Assembly: GCA_017626145.1 (NCBI GenBank)
Contig: JAGAJK010000016.1
Location: 1-40,619 of the forward strand
Reading direction: 5' to 3'
Length of the DNA: 40,619 bases
Source: Clostridia bacterium
Lineage (GTDB): Bacteria > Bacillota > Clostridia > RGIG6154
A model generated the notes under the pieces. The model did no database searches. It was not told the origin of the DNA and saw only the letters and a program-made list of their open reading frames with translations. Positions 1 through 7,786 of this stretch are shown in pieces; position 1 is the stretch's first letter; the number at the start of each line of letters is the position of its first letter. The position numbers and the translations under genes are program-made.

Positions 1-1127
1 GCAATCATAAGCACGAAAAACAAATTTTTAACTTCATCAAATCTACTACCTTGCAATTTTCTCATTTTGATAAAATTGGATACATATCCGTAATAATAAA
101 TAACAAAACCTACAAGACCAAAATTAATAAGCATTTCAATATAATTATTGTGCGCGTATGTACCAAACATACTAAGTGAATAACATATACCTCCACCGAA
201 CAGTATATTGTTTTTAAAATAATTAAATCCTTCCGTAATATACCTTATTCGGTTTAAGTCACTACCTGATTCGTCTGTTATATTCCCACCCAAAGTCTGG
301 AAAAACACCTCGAAACGTTCCTTAAAACCGGCAAACATAGGAACATTCATAATAAGATACAATATTAACAAAACGGCAACGAGTCCCTTTAAAATAACAC
401 CTATTCTGCCTCTTGTGCTTCCTGAATCGGCATTTTTAAAAAACATTACAATAATCGTGGCAACTATTACAAGCAATGCACGTTTTGAACCGGTAAACAT
501 AATTACAGAAAAACAAACAACAGTATTAACTATAGCAAGATATTTCATTTTTTTCGTACAGTTTTTATTAAAAAAGCCATAATAGATGCTTATAATAAAA
601 GCAAACATACATCTTTGGGCAACTTCGTTAACGTTTCCGTATTCCTGTCCCATTCTTTCTGCCGCCTCTACCTTTTGTGCCAGAGTCATTATTTCTGAAC
701 CATATGTAATATAAAAATTCAGACTTAAAAATGCACCTGCCAGGCAAAAGCCAAATAATATCTTTTTAACATCACGCTGAGAATATACTATATTTCCTAC
801 GATAAATGCTATTACCACGCTGGTAAAAAAACGCCAGCAATAAGAATTTGCCCTGCTTCTTATTTCTTCCGGAATCCATATCAGCGATACAACTGCAAAA
901 ATACACAAAATCGCTCTTACGGTAAACTGTGTATTTCCGATTCCTGTAATGTTGGATTTTAAACATATGTAAAACAAGCCTACAACAAGAAACGCATATA
1001 TTCCTACAGATGAAATAAAGCTGAGCCCTGCCTGACGTTCAAAAACTGTAGATACAAGGTAAATTATCAACAGATTAATTGTTAATTTTCTTAAATTGTC
1101 ATACTTAACATTCATTAAATTATGCAT
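1..1127 (-). CDS. O-antigen ligase / Wzy polymerase-like membrane protein (3' end off window)
   Basis: The reading frame stays open from the ATG at 1127 to the left edge (375 codons seen), so the C-terminus is missing. The protein is strongly hydrophobic with about ten predicted membrane segments and a large extracytoplasmic loop near residues 260-310. The late motif AHNNYIEMLINFGLVGF matches the conserved Wzy_C / O-antigen-ligase region, where the His is functionally important in the family. The inferred role is polymerising or ligating lipid-linked repeat units outside the membrane, fitting a neighbourhood of glycosyltransferases and acetyltransferases. The start at 1127 has AGGAG 5 nt upstream; an ATG four codons later is the alternative but is too far from that site. 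It is last in view of a leftward operon. The exact subtype (polymerase or ligase) cannot be decided. Confidence 0.85.
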   Translation of the reverse strand, partial: MHNLMNVKYDNLRKLTINLLIIYLVSTVFERQAGLSFISSVGIYAFLVVGLFYICLKSNITGIGNTQFTVRAILCIFAVVSLIWIPEEIRSRANSYCWRFFTSVVIAFIVGNIVYSQRDVKKILFGFCLAGAFLSLNFYITYGSEIMTLAQKVEAAERMGQEYGNVNEVAQRCMFAFIISIYYGFFNKNCTKKMKYLAIVNTVVCFSVIMFTGSKRALLVIVATIIVMFFKNADSGSTRGRIGVILKGLVAVLLILYLIMNVPMFAGFKERFEVFFQTLGGNITDESGSDLNRIRYITEGFNYFKNNILFGGGICYSLSMFGTYAHNNYIEMLINFGLVGFVIYYYGYVSNFIKMRKLQGSRFDEVKNLFFVLMI

Positions 1128-1135
1128 AAATGCTC

Positions 1136-1333
1136 CTACTTAACGGAAAATCTCTTTGCCGCCTTTCCCCACATATCAATTATTTTTGATATTTCCAATT
1201 TCGTTTATTCTGTTTGCGCTGTCACCTGTTTTTCTCAACCTACCATCTTCATACAAGCATTTAAATGTTTTTTAACGCTCTCATCACAACTTCTCATGTA
1301 TATAACAACACTCACCAACAGCTTATTTTCCAT
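1136..1333 (-). pseudogene. Chimeric glycosyltransferase remnant (GT2 N-terminus joined to GT4 C-terminus)
   Basis: The ATG at 1333 overlaps the stop of the upstream acetyltransferase and opens with MENKLLVSVVIYMRSC, which resembles the first strand of a GT2 enzyme. After about 25 codons the sequence changes to another frame encoding FKCLYEDGRLRK. It then shifts frame again near 1205 to read LEISKIIDMWGKAAKRFS before a stop at 1136-1138. The last part closely matches the C-terminus of the intact GT4 gene at 1978-3048 (LEISKIIDLWEKAAKRFS). I read it as a deletion scar that fused the ends of two former glycosyltransferase genes, possibly at a short CATTTAAA homology. It cannot encode a functional enzyme. 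Confidence 0.7.
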
Positions 1334-1907
1334 AGATAATTCGCTCATGTTCTTTTATCTCATCTTCCGTAAAACGTTTCGCTTCATAAGGAGCATGTAC
1401 GCCTACATGAATAGTATATGGTGGAACATCTTTTGTAACTACGCTACCTGCACCTACAACACTTCCTCTACCTATTCTTACGCCTTTTAGTATAGTAACA
1501 TTACATCCAATCCATACATCATCTTCGATATATACATCTTTGTCATTTTCAGGTAATTTCTCTTTGTCCGTCACAGAAAACATAGTTCTGCCTATCATAT
1601 CCATACGATGGTCTCCTCCCCTGATGGTAACATGAGGACCAAACATAACGTTATTACCAATGTGTATATTCGCAATGGTCGCAACAAAGCTCGCATATGC
1701 ACCTATACACACATTATTTCCTATCTCAATATTTCTGTAACGAAGAAATGCACAATGTCTGCCGATCGTAACATTTTTTCCGCACTTTTTGAACATTCCT
1801 TTCTGATAAACACAAACAGTCATTTTTCTTATCAATTTGCGTGTCCCTGTATAAATAAAAGCTATCCCTTTAAGTGCATTAAAATATATTTTCATCAATA
1901 TATTCAT
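1323..1907 (-). CDS. Hexapeptide-repeat acetyltransferase (WcaF/maltose acetyltransferase-like)
   Basis: This 194-aa protein has left-handed beta-helix hexapeptide repeats across about residues 50-165 (IGNNVCIGAYASF, IGNNVMFG, VWIGCNVTILKGVRIG, VVGAGSVVTKDV). The GGDHR motif supplies the expected catalytic His. The family transfers acetyl from acetyl-CoA to a sugar hydroxyl; here it most likely decorates an exopolysaccharide repeat unit or precursor in the cytoplasm. The length is normal for the family. The chosen ATG has GGGAGG 12 nt upstream, which is long; Met5 is an alternative. It follows the GT4 gene by 70 bp in the same leftward operon, and its stop overlaps the start of the chimeric GT remnant. 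Confidence 0.88.
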   Translation of the reverse strand: MNILMKIYFNALKGIAFIYTGTRKLIRKMTVCVYQKGMFKKCGKNVTIGRHCAFLRYRNIEIGNNVCIGAYASFVATIANIHIGNNVMFGPHVTIRGGDHRMDMIGRTMFSVTDKEKLPENDKDVYIEDDVWIGCNVTILKGVRIGRGSVVGAGSVVTKDVPPYTIHVGVHAPYEAKRFTEDEIKEHERIIYGK

Positions 1908-1977
1908 TTGTTAACAATGCCTCCCAATTCGTTTATTATTTTCTGCAAAGTGTATATGAAATTATATATAAATGCTC
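1908..1977 (-). other. Intergenic scar with a residual short open frame
   Basis: The leftward strand carries AGGAGCATTTATATATAAT, which matches the RBS and start of the wzy-like gene (AGGAGCATTTATGCATAAT) except that the ATG is ATA. About 20 sense codons follow (ending LQKIINELGGIVNK) and the frame stops in an ATGA-type overlap with the acetyltransferase start at 1907. This may be what is left of a deleted operon gene. It is inference only. Confidence 0.3.
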
Positions 1978-3048
1978 CTAATTACCGGAAAATCTTTTTG
2001 CCGCTTTTTCCCATAAATCAATTATCTTTGATATTTCCAATGTTTCGTTTACTTTATATGCATTGTGTCCTAATTTTTTTCTCAGCACACCATCTGCACA
2101 TAAACGTTTAAATGCTTCATAAAGCGCATCTTCATCAAAATTATCTATCAAAATACCATTTACATCGTTTTCAATCAATGCCGCACTTCCGCCGCCACCA
2201 CAATCGGTTGCAATGCACGGAAGTCCCATTCCCATTGCTTCAATTAAAGCATTTGGCATACCCTCGAAAACAGAAGGCAATACAAAAATTTCTGCATTTT
2301 TTAAACGATTCTGCACATCTTCAACCCGTCCGCACAAAATTATACGTTTTTCCATACCAAGCTCTTTTATCAAGCTTTCGTACTTGGCTTTATCAGGTCC
2401 GCTTCCGTAAAACTCAAGATTATATTCATCATTTTCCTTTGCAAATCTTGAAAATGCACGGATAAGCATGCTTTGATTTTTTTGTCTATCGTCAAGACGG
2501 GCACATGTAACGATAACTTTTCTTCTTTCGTTATCTGTTACGCATTCATAAGGCTCTTCTATGAAATTGGGAATAATTTCACTTCTTTTACCGATGCCTT
2601 TACTGAAGTAATTCTTTATTCTTTCAGTCTGAAAAATATATCCCGTTGCAAAAGGATATGAAATTTTTTTCCTTAATTTTTTCAGTTTTGTTCTCGGATC
2701 ATAATTAGGGTCATTTCTTTCACAAAGTACTAAAGGTGTCTTTAAAAATGCCATAGCAGGAACCATATCAAGGTTATACACACTGTTAAAAGATAACACT
2801 ACGTCAAATTTATTGTTTTTTACAACCCTTCTTACTTTTTTCAGTCTGTTGTAAATATTTTTTATGCTTCTTCCACCGCTGTTAACAGGATACTGATCTA
2901 TTCCGTCAAAACCTTCGGCAGGTTCCTTCAAAGAAAACTCAATTACCGAAATCTTATGCCCTCTTTGCTGCAACTGTCGCATAAGATTTGTTATAATCTT
3001 TTCCGCTCCGCTGTATTTTAAAGCTCCTGTTACAAAACAAATATTCAT
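1978..3048 (-). CDS. GT4-family glycosyltransferase
   Basis: This 356-aa GT-B enzyme begins MNICFVTGALKYSGAEKIITNLMRQL, the usual N-terminal Rossmann strand and Gly-rich acceptor loop. The C-terminal half has the GT4 nucleotide-sugar site: VFVLPSVFEGMPNALIEAMGMGLP followed by a Gly-rich loop, with the conserved E-x7-E pair. The role is transfer of a sugar from an NDP-sugar to a lipid-linked saccharide at the inner membrane face. I start at 3048, where GGGGAG precedes the ATG. The frame is open back to 3135, but that extension would overlap the upstream gene by 74 bp. The gene follows its upstream neighbour by 13 bp, so they are co-transcribed. Its C-terminal coding sequence is partly duplicated in the remnant at 1136-1333. 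Confidence 0.92.
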   Translation of the reverse strand: MNICFVTGALKYSGAEKIITNLMRQLQQRGHKISVIEFSLKEPAEGFDGIDQYPVNSGGRSIKNIYNRLKKVRRVVKNNKFDVVLSFNSVYNLDMVPAMAFLKTPLVLCERNDPNYDPRTKLKKLRKKISYPFATGYIFQTERIKNYFSKGIGKRSEIIPNFIEEPYECVTDNERRKVIVTCARLDDRQKNQSMLIRAFSRFAKENDEYNLEFYGSGPDKAKYESLIKELGMEKRIILCGRVEDVQNRLKNAEIFVLPSVFEGMPNALIEAMGMGLPCIATDCGGGGSAALIENDVNGILIDNFDEDALYEAFKRLCADGVLRKKLGHNAYKVNETLEISKIIDLWEKAAKRFSGN

Positions 3049-3061
3049 ATATTCTCCCCAT

Positions 3062-4225
3062 TTAACCGAATATTTCACCCATTTTTTCTGCCCAATTTCT
3101 ACAATCAAATTTTTCTTCTGCCGTTTTTCTTGCATTGATGCTCATTTTCCTTATTTCTCCATCACTTAAATTCATTGCTTTCTTTAATGCATCTTTACAA
3201 ATTTCCACAGAAGTCGGATTTTTCAACACGAAGCTGTCTTTTCCGTCTGTGAGATATTTTACAACATCACCAACCTCTGTTATCATCGGAATTATACCTG
3301 TTATCATAAGTTCGGGAACTTTACTTGGAAAATTAGCACGAGTTACTATATTATCAGGTCTTACAAGTAACAAAAACTGTGCTTTTTTATAAAGGTTAAT
3401 CAATTCATCATACTCAAGCCAGGAATGAACGAAAACACAATCCTTAACCTTGTTTTTTAAATCATCATAATCCTCACCAAGAATTTTTTTCATTATTCTT
3501 TCGTTAGTAGCGGTTATATGGAATTCTACTTTATGCTTTTCTTCATCACTAAGTGCTGCAAATGCAGAAATCATTGCTTTCATATCATCTTTTACATAAG
3601 CATTTCCCGGATAAATAAAAACAGTTTTCTCCATTTTAGTCTTTACCACAGCTTCATAATCATTTTTATCTGTAAATACCGGTAAAACAGGTGCAATACA
3701 TCCTTTATCCTCAAAATATTTTTTTAGATGTTCGCTGATTGCAATAACTCTGCCGGTCTTATGACATATATCAAAAGCATTTTTATAGTTAATCCAAGTA
3801 AAAAAAGATTCATACTGGTCCCTTTGATGATGTTCAACTACATCTATATATGTATCAATCTTCTTTTTATTTAGGAACTTAATTAAATACTTTAAGTAAA
3901 AATATCCCGAAGAATAGATTACGACGCAATCGTCCGTAGTCATATTAAGCTTTTTTAAAATTTTTACAGTATCTCTTACACTGCTCCATAAACGATTATA
4001 AATTTTACCTATTTTCCCGCTAAATTTTCGGTAATAGGTATACTTTATTCCGCAATATTCTTGCATCTCACCGACAACATCATCTGAATCAAATGTACCC
4101 GGTGAAATCACAATAACATCGAAGCCATGCTCACGCATAGCCTTTGCCATATAAAGAACTCTGTTGGCTCCTGCATCGCCTCGCGGAAATTTCACTTGCG
4201 CACAAAAAATTATTCTCTTTCCCAT
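3062..4225 (-). CDS. GT-B glycosyltransferase (GT4-like)
   Basis: The 387-aa protein has an N-terminal Rossmann half with a Gly-rich loop (FPRGDAGANRVLYMAKAMREHGF). Its C-terminal half has the features of GT4-type donor domains: VFIYPGNAYVKDD, VKDCVFVHSWLEYDELINLYKKAQFLLLVRP, and PSKVPELMITGIIP. The usual E-x7-E motif is less clear than in its neighbour, so assignment to GT4 is by overall pattern. It probably adds one sugar of an exopolysaccharide repeat unit. It sits 5 bp downstream of the acyltransferase gene and 13 bp upstream of the second glycosyltransferase, so all three form one leftward operon. Confidence 0.85.
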   Translation of the reverse strand: MGKRIIFCAQVKFPRGDAGANRVLYMAKAMREHGFDVIVISPGTFDSDDVVGEMQEYCGIKYTYYRKFSGKIGKIYNRLWSSVRDTVKILKKLNMTTDDCVVIYSSGYFYLKYLIKFLNKKKIDTYIDVVEHHQRDQYESFFTWINYKNAFDICHKTGRVIAISEHLKKYFEDKGCIAPVLPVFTDKNDYEAVVKTKMEKTVFIYPGNAYVKDDMKAMISAFAALSDEEKHKVEFHITATNERIMKKILGEDYDDLKNKVKDCVFVHSWLEYDELINLYKKAQFLLLVRPDNIVTRANFPSKVPELMITGIIPMITEVGDVVKYLTDGKDSFVLKNPTSVEICKDALKKAMNLSDGEIRKMSINARKTAEEKFDCRNWAEKMGEIFG

Positions 4226-4230
4226 TATAT

Positions 4231-4761
4231 CTATTCCCCTTTAGATTTCAAAATGGTTTCTCTTTTCTGATACATAACTGTGTTGCCCGGTACATCTTTT
4301 GTAACTACACTGCCTGCAGCAATTGTAGCATTTTCACCAATTGTAACACCTTTTAATATAATACAACCGGCACCTATCCATACATTGTCCTTAATAATAA
4401 TCGGAGCTGTTACAAAAGCATCTTCGGGTTTTTGACCATGGTCATGATCGAACATACAAGTATTCGGGCCAACAGTTACCCTGTTTCCGATATTAATTCT
4501 ATCTTTACCGGTAATAATAACGCCTCTGTTCAGGTATACATTTTTACCGATATTAATCTCTCCGCCGGAAGCTTTTACAGCAACACCGCTTTCAAAATGA
4601 CTCATCAATCCAACCGTAACTCTTCCGTTATCTCCGGCACAAACTTTACTTTTAGCAGATGATATACTCTTAACATTAACTCTTATTTTTCCGGAACTTA
4701 TAATTCTTTTTGCTGTAAATCTTATTAAATTGTAAATTCTGCTACCTATATATCTTTTCAT
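4231..4761 (-). CDS. Hexapeptide-repeat acyltransferase (WbbJ-like)
   Basis: This 176-aa protein has hexapeptide repeats from about residue 45 to 165 (INIGKNVYLNRGVIITG, INIGNRVTVGPNT, VWIGAGCIILKGVTIGENATIAAGSVVTKDVPG). It carries the MFDHDHG segment with the His typical of O-acetyltransferases of this superfamily. The likely reaction is acetyl-CoA-dependent O-acetylation of a sugar in the cell-surface polysaccharide pathway. GAGGGG lies 7 nt before the ATG. It is the first gene of the leftward operon, about 70 nt downstream of a consensus promoter. The sugar acceptor cannot be read from sequence. Confidence 0.88.
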   Translation of the reverse strand: MKRYIGSRIYNLIRFTAKRIISSGKIRVNVKSISSAKSKVCAGDNGRVTVGLMSHFESGVAVKASGGEINIGKNVYLNRGVIITGKDRINIGNRVTVGPNTCMFDHDHGQKPEDAFVTAPIIIKDNVWIGAGCIILKGVTIGENATIAAGSVVTKDVPGNTVMYQKRETILKSKGE

Positions 4762-4835
4762 AGTATCCCCTCAAAGTTCATTCAGCTGTATGAGTATTTC
4801 ATCGCACAAGCAAATGAACACAAATATACATATTA

Positions 4836-4864
4836 ATTATAACATACTATCAAATGGTTGTCAA
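4836..4864 (-). promoter_or_regulatory. Sigma-A promoter of the exopolysaccharide operon
   Basis: On the minus strand there is TTGACA (4864-4859), a 17-nt spacer and TATAAT (4841-4836), all twelve positions at consensus. Transcription would start near 4829 and give a 5' leader of about 68 nt before the acyltransferase ATG at 4761. Confidence 0.85.
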
Positions 4865-4885
4865 ACAACTTATTTTAACAAAAGC

Positions 4886-4912
4886 ATCCTGCCAAACCGG
4901 CAGGATACTTTT
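4886..4912 (-). terminator. Intrinsic terminator downstream of the 230-aa membrane protein gene
   Basis: An 8-bp GC-rich stem, ATCCTGCC/GGCAGGAT, has a 5-nt loop at 4886-4906. On the minus strand it is followed by GCTTTTGTT. It separates the membrane-protein gene from the polysaccharide promoter; the plus-strand side is also T-rich, so it may work in both directions. Confidence 0.7.
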
Positions 4913-4921
4913 AAATATTTA

Positions 4922-5614
4922 TTATTTGTTGTATCTTGACATATAATAATTCATTTTTTCATTCTTTACATTTTGATACTCTGTTCTTATTTGTGAAATA
5001 ACTCCTATATCACCGTCATTTTCCTTAAGCGTTGCTTCCAATTCGGAAAGAACAGACTCTACTGCATCGTCACATTTTTTTTGAAATCTAAGCATTGTTT
5101 CGGTGTAATTATCTGCTACACTAAGTTTTGCTTTTGATTTAGTCATACCCTCCTGACGCATAAGTGAATTGTAATAGCTTATAATCTCGCCTTCTATTGC
5201 ACTCAATTCCACCAGGTATTCACTTTTCAAAACGTAAATTTCGTTTATGGCATTCTCCACCGCAATACGGCAATTTTCTTCTTTTGTAAGCTTTTCTTTT
5301 TCTTTCCTTTTTAATTCTCTGTCAGCTTTGATTTTTTCTGCTCTTTGCCTGACTTCCTCAACAGTCATATCTCCATTCTTGAGAGCTTCTTCTTCCTCGG
5401 GATTTAAAATATTCTCCAGACTGTCAATTCCATAATCTCTTCTCAAGGTTTCCATAAGCTCCGCTCTTGATTTTTCACTTTTCTTATGAAGCTCATCGGC
5501 AGACATAAAAAAGCCGGTATATATAAGCTCAATCTTATCACGATTTAAAAAAACAACAACGCCTGTAACCAAAACCGCTATAACCAAAATTAATAATATT
5601 ACCTTTTTTATCAT
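4922..5614 (-). CDS. Single-pass membrane protein with long helical extracytoplasmic domain (unknown function)
   Basis: I do not recognise a family. The 230-aa protein begins MIKKVILLILVIAVLVTGVVVFL, a short basic N-terminus followed by one membrane segment or uncleaved signal. The rest is charged and helical (EEEEALKNGDMTVEEVRQRAEKIKADRELKRKEKEKL), likely coiled coil at about residues 60-110. The ATG at 5614 has GGAGG 8 nt upstream. The frame is open to 5662, but a promoter -35 box lies at exactly that position, so the shorter start is favoured. It is monocistronic, bounded by its own promoter and terminator. A role at the envelope beside the polysaccharide locus is possible but unproven. 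Confidence 0.75.
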   Translation of the reverse strand: MIKKVILLILVIAVLVTGVVVFLNRDKIELIYTGFFMSADELHKKSEKSRAELMETLRRDYGIDSLENILNPEEEEALKNGDMTVEEVRQRAEKIKADRELKRKEKEKLTKEENCRIAVENAINEIYVLKSEYLVELSAIEGEIISYYNSLMRQEGMTKSKAKLSVADNYTETMLRFQKKCDDAVESVLSELEATLKENDGDIGVISQIRTEYQNVKNEKMNYYMSRYNK

Positions 5615-5633
5615 AAAAATATCCTCCGTATTA

Positions 5634-5662
5634 AGTATATCAAATTTAACGATTAACGTCAA
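5634..5662 (-). promoter_or_regulatory. Promoter of the 230-aa membrane protein gene
   Basis: Minus-strand TTGACG (5662-5657), a 17-nt spacer and TATACT (5639-5634). The expected start near 5627 leaves a very short leader that begins at the GGAGG ribosome site. Confidence 0.7.
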
Positions 5663-5740
5663 CTTAAATCATATTGTAATTATTACATACCAAAAAATGT
5701 TTATTAAAATAATTATATGTAAAAAAGGTGAAAATATTTC

Positions 5741-5769
5741 TTGACAAAGAAACAACTTTAGTGTATAAT
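5741..5769 (+). promoter_or_regulatory. Consensus promoter of the tRNA-Trp region
   Basis: TTGACA (5741-5746), 17-nt spacer, TATAAT (5764-5769). It is 23 bp upstream of the truncated tRNA copy and should drive that copy together with the intact tRNA-Trp. Confidence 0.85.
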
Positions 5770-5791
5770 ACAAATGTTGTAAATCTTATAT

Positions 5792-5833
5792 AGGGGTATA
5801 GCTCAGCTGGTAGAGCAGCGGTCTCCAAAGCCG
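5792..5833 (+). pseudogene. Truncated tRNA-Trp copy
   Basis: AGGGGTATAGCTCAGCTGG and the following D-arm and CTCCAAA anticodon loop match the intact tRNA-Trp 91 bp downstream. After the anticodon arm the sequence diverges: no T-arm and no 3' acceptor strand complementary to AGGGGTA can be found. It lies between the promoter and the intact tRNA, so it would be co-transcribed as a 5' leader. It is probably the stump of an older duplication or integration event. Confidence 0.7.
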
Positions 5834-5882
5834 TGTCCCTATGTTCGTATGGTAACTCAATAAAACTTAATATTTGCTGTTT

Positions 5883-5958
5883 AGGGGTATAGCTCAGTTG
5901 GTAGAGCATCGGTCTCCAAAACCGAGTGCCGTGGGTTCAAGTCCTACTGCCCCTGCCA
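5883..5958 (+). tRNA. trnW: tRNA-Trp (anticodon CCA), also attL of the mobile element
   Basis: A complete 76-nt cloverleaf. The acceptor AGGGGTA pairs with TGCCCCT, the D-stem is GCTC/GAGC, and the anticodon stem TCGGT/ACCGA has loop CTCCAAA with CCA at 5916-5918. The variable loop is GTGCC, the T-stem GTGGG/CCTAC, the discriminator G, and CCA is encoded. Positions 5912-5958 recur with a few changes at 16041-16087, marking the integration site of the adjacent element; its integrase gene lies just inside. Confidence 0.95.
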
Positions 5959-5962
5959 TACA

Positions 5963-6003
5963 AAGTGGCTCAAACACTGCGTTTGAGCCACTTCTTATTT
6001 TTT
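5963..6003 (+). terminator. Intrinsic terminator after tRNA-Trp
   Basis: A 13-bp stem, AAGTGGCTCAAAC/GTTTGAGCCACTT, with a 5-nt loop is followed by CTTATTTTTT. It starts 5 bp after the tRNA CCA end. Confidence 0.9.
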
Positions 6004-6300
6004 AATCATTAAAAAATTTTGTGTTTCAAAATCAAATTTCAGAGCATCAATTTTGATTTTTAGTATTTTTAAATTATATTTTTGATGACGGCGCATGGTC
6101 TTGTGATTCAAATGATTTCGCCCGAAATGAGCATCAATTTCGCATACGGTTGCATCTGTTTCGGAGCGTTCCGTCTGCTACATCATCATTTTAGCATCAC
6201 TTGATTTCGCCAATTCTATCAATTTCGCCTGTAGAGAACAATTCTGCAAGAATATTTTTTAATTCTCGCAGAATATTTTTTGCCTCAAAATAAAAATCTC

Positions 6301-6330
6301 TTTTCTTTGTTTATGCGTATCAAATTTTGA
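6301..6330 (+). repeat. Sub-terminal direct repeat, left copy
   Basis: Thirty bases, beginning TTTTCTTTGTTTATGCGTAT, recur at 15685-15714 in the same orientation with one mismatch. Both copies lie a few hundred bases inside the two ends of the element. Confidence 0.8.
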
Positions 6331-6368
6331 TACCCCTGAGAGTGATTTAATTTCATTCTCAGGGGTAT
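6330..6368 (-). terminator. Hairpin downstream of the integrase gene
   Basis: A perfect 12-bp stem, ATACCCCTGAGA/TCTCAGGGGTAT, with a 15-nt loop begins 18 bp after the integrase stop. There is no clear T-tract on either side, so termination efficiency is uncertain. Confidence 0.55.
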
Positions 6369-6385
6369 TCTGTTCTGCGATTCTA

Positions 6386-7600
6386 TCATATCTCGAATCC
6401 GTCTGTGATTCCGGTCAGCCTTGAGTTATCCTTCTTTACATAGTACCTTTCGGTTATCTCGGTAGTGGTATGTCCGAGGATGTCGGCCACCGCTTTTATG
6501 TTTAGTGTTTTTATGCTTCCGTCAGCACACTTTGTTCCGTTGATTAGCTTGGTGGCGAAGGTGTGTCTGAATGCATGGAGTCCTTTTGTTTCTATTCCTG
6601 CAGCATTTTCTATTCTATATAGTCGTTTTCGTAGGTTAGTTGGGTTTGCATAGTCACCGTTGGCATCGCACACCAGTGGAGTGTCTTCTCCGAAGTAGAA
6701 TTCTTTCCGTAGATCGTGTATCATTTCTATTGCCGTGCTGTTTAGCGGTACGACTCGTTTGCTTGTGGTGGTTTTGGTTTTGCCTACTTTTTTAACCTTA
6801 CCGCCTATGAGCTTTGTTCCGTCTCTTTGGTCGACTAGTTTTACCGCTTGTCTTATTGTCATTGTTTTATTCTCAAGGTCTATATCACTGTTTAGTAACC
6901 CCAGAAGTTCGCCTATTCGCAGTCCTGTGTTGAGCATCAGGATGTAGGCTCCTGCCTGCTGATATACCCTATTGCCTGTGGAGTGTGTTCGAAAGGCTTC
7001 AGCTTTGAATTTTTCAAGTTCCTCATCTGTGAAGACTTCGATGGTTTCGCATTCCGGCAGGTCTTCCTTTCCTTGTGCTGACAGGAAGTTTGCTTTTTTC
7101 ATCATCTCCACATTGTCCATGGGATTCTTATGTATCCGTTCTTCTACATATAGGTTTCTATAGTATTCGTTTAGGAGTACATATGCTTTCTTTACCAGTG
7201 AGTATGATCTTCCGAGGTACATCCAGTGATTGAGCATCGCCTTGACATCGGCTGGGGTTATGTCACCGACCACCTTATCGCCGAGCAGTGGGTAGATTTG
7301 GCATCTTGCAGTTCCTTCGAGTCTGTCGTAGCTTGTTTGCTCGACCGATGGGAACTTTACTATTTCCAGCCAATTTTGCAGGCTATCTCTTAGCAGTTTC
7401 TTGCTCTCATCTGTGTCCTCGATAGCTTTTTCGAATTCTGCTATGTAGGCGGTTATCTTCTTGTTAGCTTCTTGCTTGGTAGTTCCTGAGAAGGATTTTC
7501 TTTTGCGTTCGCCTTGCTCGTCCATGTACCACACGACACCGCCCCAACGACCGTCTGTTCTTTTGAACACATTTCCGTTTGTAAGTAGCTTCTTACGCAT
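6386..7600 (-). CDS. int: Tyrosine integrase of the mobile element
   Basis: This 404-aa protein has an N-terminal arm-binding domain of the Tn916-Int type (KRTDGRWGGVVWYMDEQGERKRKSF), a core-binding helical domain around residues 70-165, and a C-terminal catalytic domain. Catalytic residues are visible: Arg228 in TGLRIGELLGL, His343 and Arg345 in HAFRHTF, His377 in LGHTTTE and the nucleophile Tyr386. It should integrate and excise the element at the tRNA-Trp 3' half. I start at MRKKLL (7600) with GGAAG upstream; the frame extends to 7762 but that stretch contains the promoter. It is transcribed toward attL, and the divergent region 7601-7760 carries promoters in both directions. Confidence 0.93.
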   Translation of the reverse strand: MRKKLLTNGNVFKRTDGRWGGVVWYMDEQGERKRKSFSGTTKQEANKKITAYIAEFEKAIEDTDESKKLLRDSLQNWLEIVKFPSVEQTSYDRLEGTARCQIYPLLGDKVVGDITPADVKAMLNHWMYLGRSYSLVKKAYVLLNEYYRNLYVEERIHKNPMDNVEMMKKANFLSAQGKEDLPECETIEVFTDEELEKFKAEAFRTHSTGNRVYQQAGAYILMLNTGLRIGELLGLLNSDIDLENKTMTIRQAVKLVDQRDGTKLIGGKVKKVGKTKTTTSKRVVPLNSTAIEMIHDLRKEFYFGEDTPLVCDANGDYANPTNLRKRLYRIENAAGIETKGLHAFRHTFATKLINGTKCADGSIKTLNIKAVADILGHTTTEITERYYVKKDNSRLTGITDGFEI

Positions 7601-7643
7601 TATCTCACTTCCTTTATTACGTATTACCTTTTTGGCAACACAA

Positions 7644-7672
7644 ACAATACCGTAAAGCTCGGCACAAGTCAA
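7644..7672 (-). promoter_or_regulatory. Promoter of the integrase gene (promoter A)
   Basis: Minus-strand TTGACT (7672-7667), 17 nt, TATTGT (7649-7644), then TTGTGTTGCC. The same -10 and downstream sequence recurs at two other promoters in the element (8437-8465, 10256-10284). A GCATCAA motif lies just upstream at 7692. Confidence 0.7.
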
Positions 7673-7728
7673 GCGTTTTTGCGAAGAAAAAGCATCAATT
7701 TTCCAAAAGACAAATAACAGTAATTTTA

Positions 7729-7757
7729 TTGACATATTACCGTGTTTAGTGTATAAT
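7729..7757 (+). promoter_or_regulatory. Orphan consensus promoter facing away from the integrase
   Basis: TTGACA (7729-7734), 17-nt spacer, TATAAT (7752-7757), a full consensus match. It points right, where only a hairpin and then the 3' end of a convergent gene lie, so no coding target is evident. The 13 bases around the -10 box match the tRNA-Trp promoter. Confidence 0.7.
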
Positions 7758-7786
7758 TCCATTAAAGTTAATCATTGAATTCAAGA

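Larger units (their letters stand above)
6004..6385. other. Non-coding left end of the mobile element
   Basis: I see no gene here. It contains repeated GCATCAA motifs (6044, 6131, and the variant GCATCAC at 6194), one copy of a 30-bp terminal repeat (6301-6330) and the hairpin 6330-6368. These fit integrase arm sites and the integrase terminator. Confidence 0.5.

Noticed and set aside
5664-5909. An 81-codon leftward ORF
   Set aside because: It runs antisense through the tRNA-Trp promoter and the truncated tRNA and has no ribosome site.
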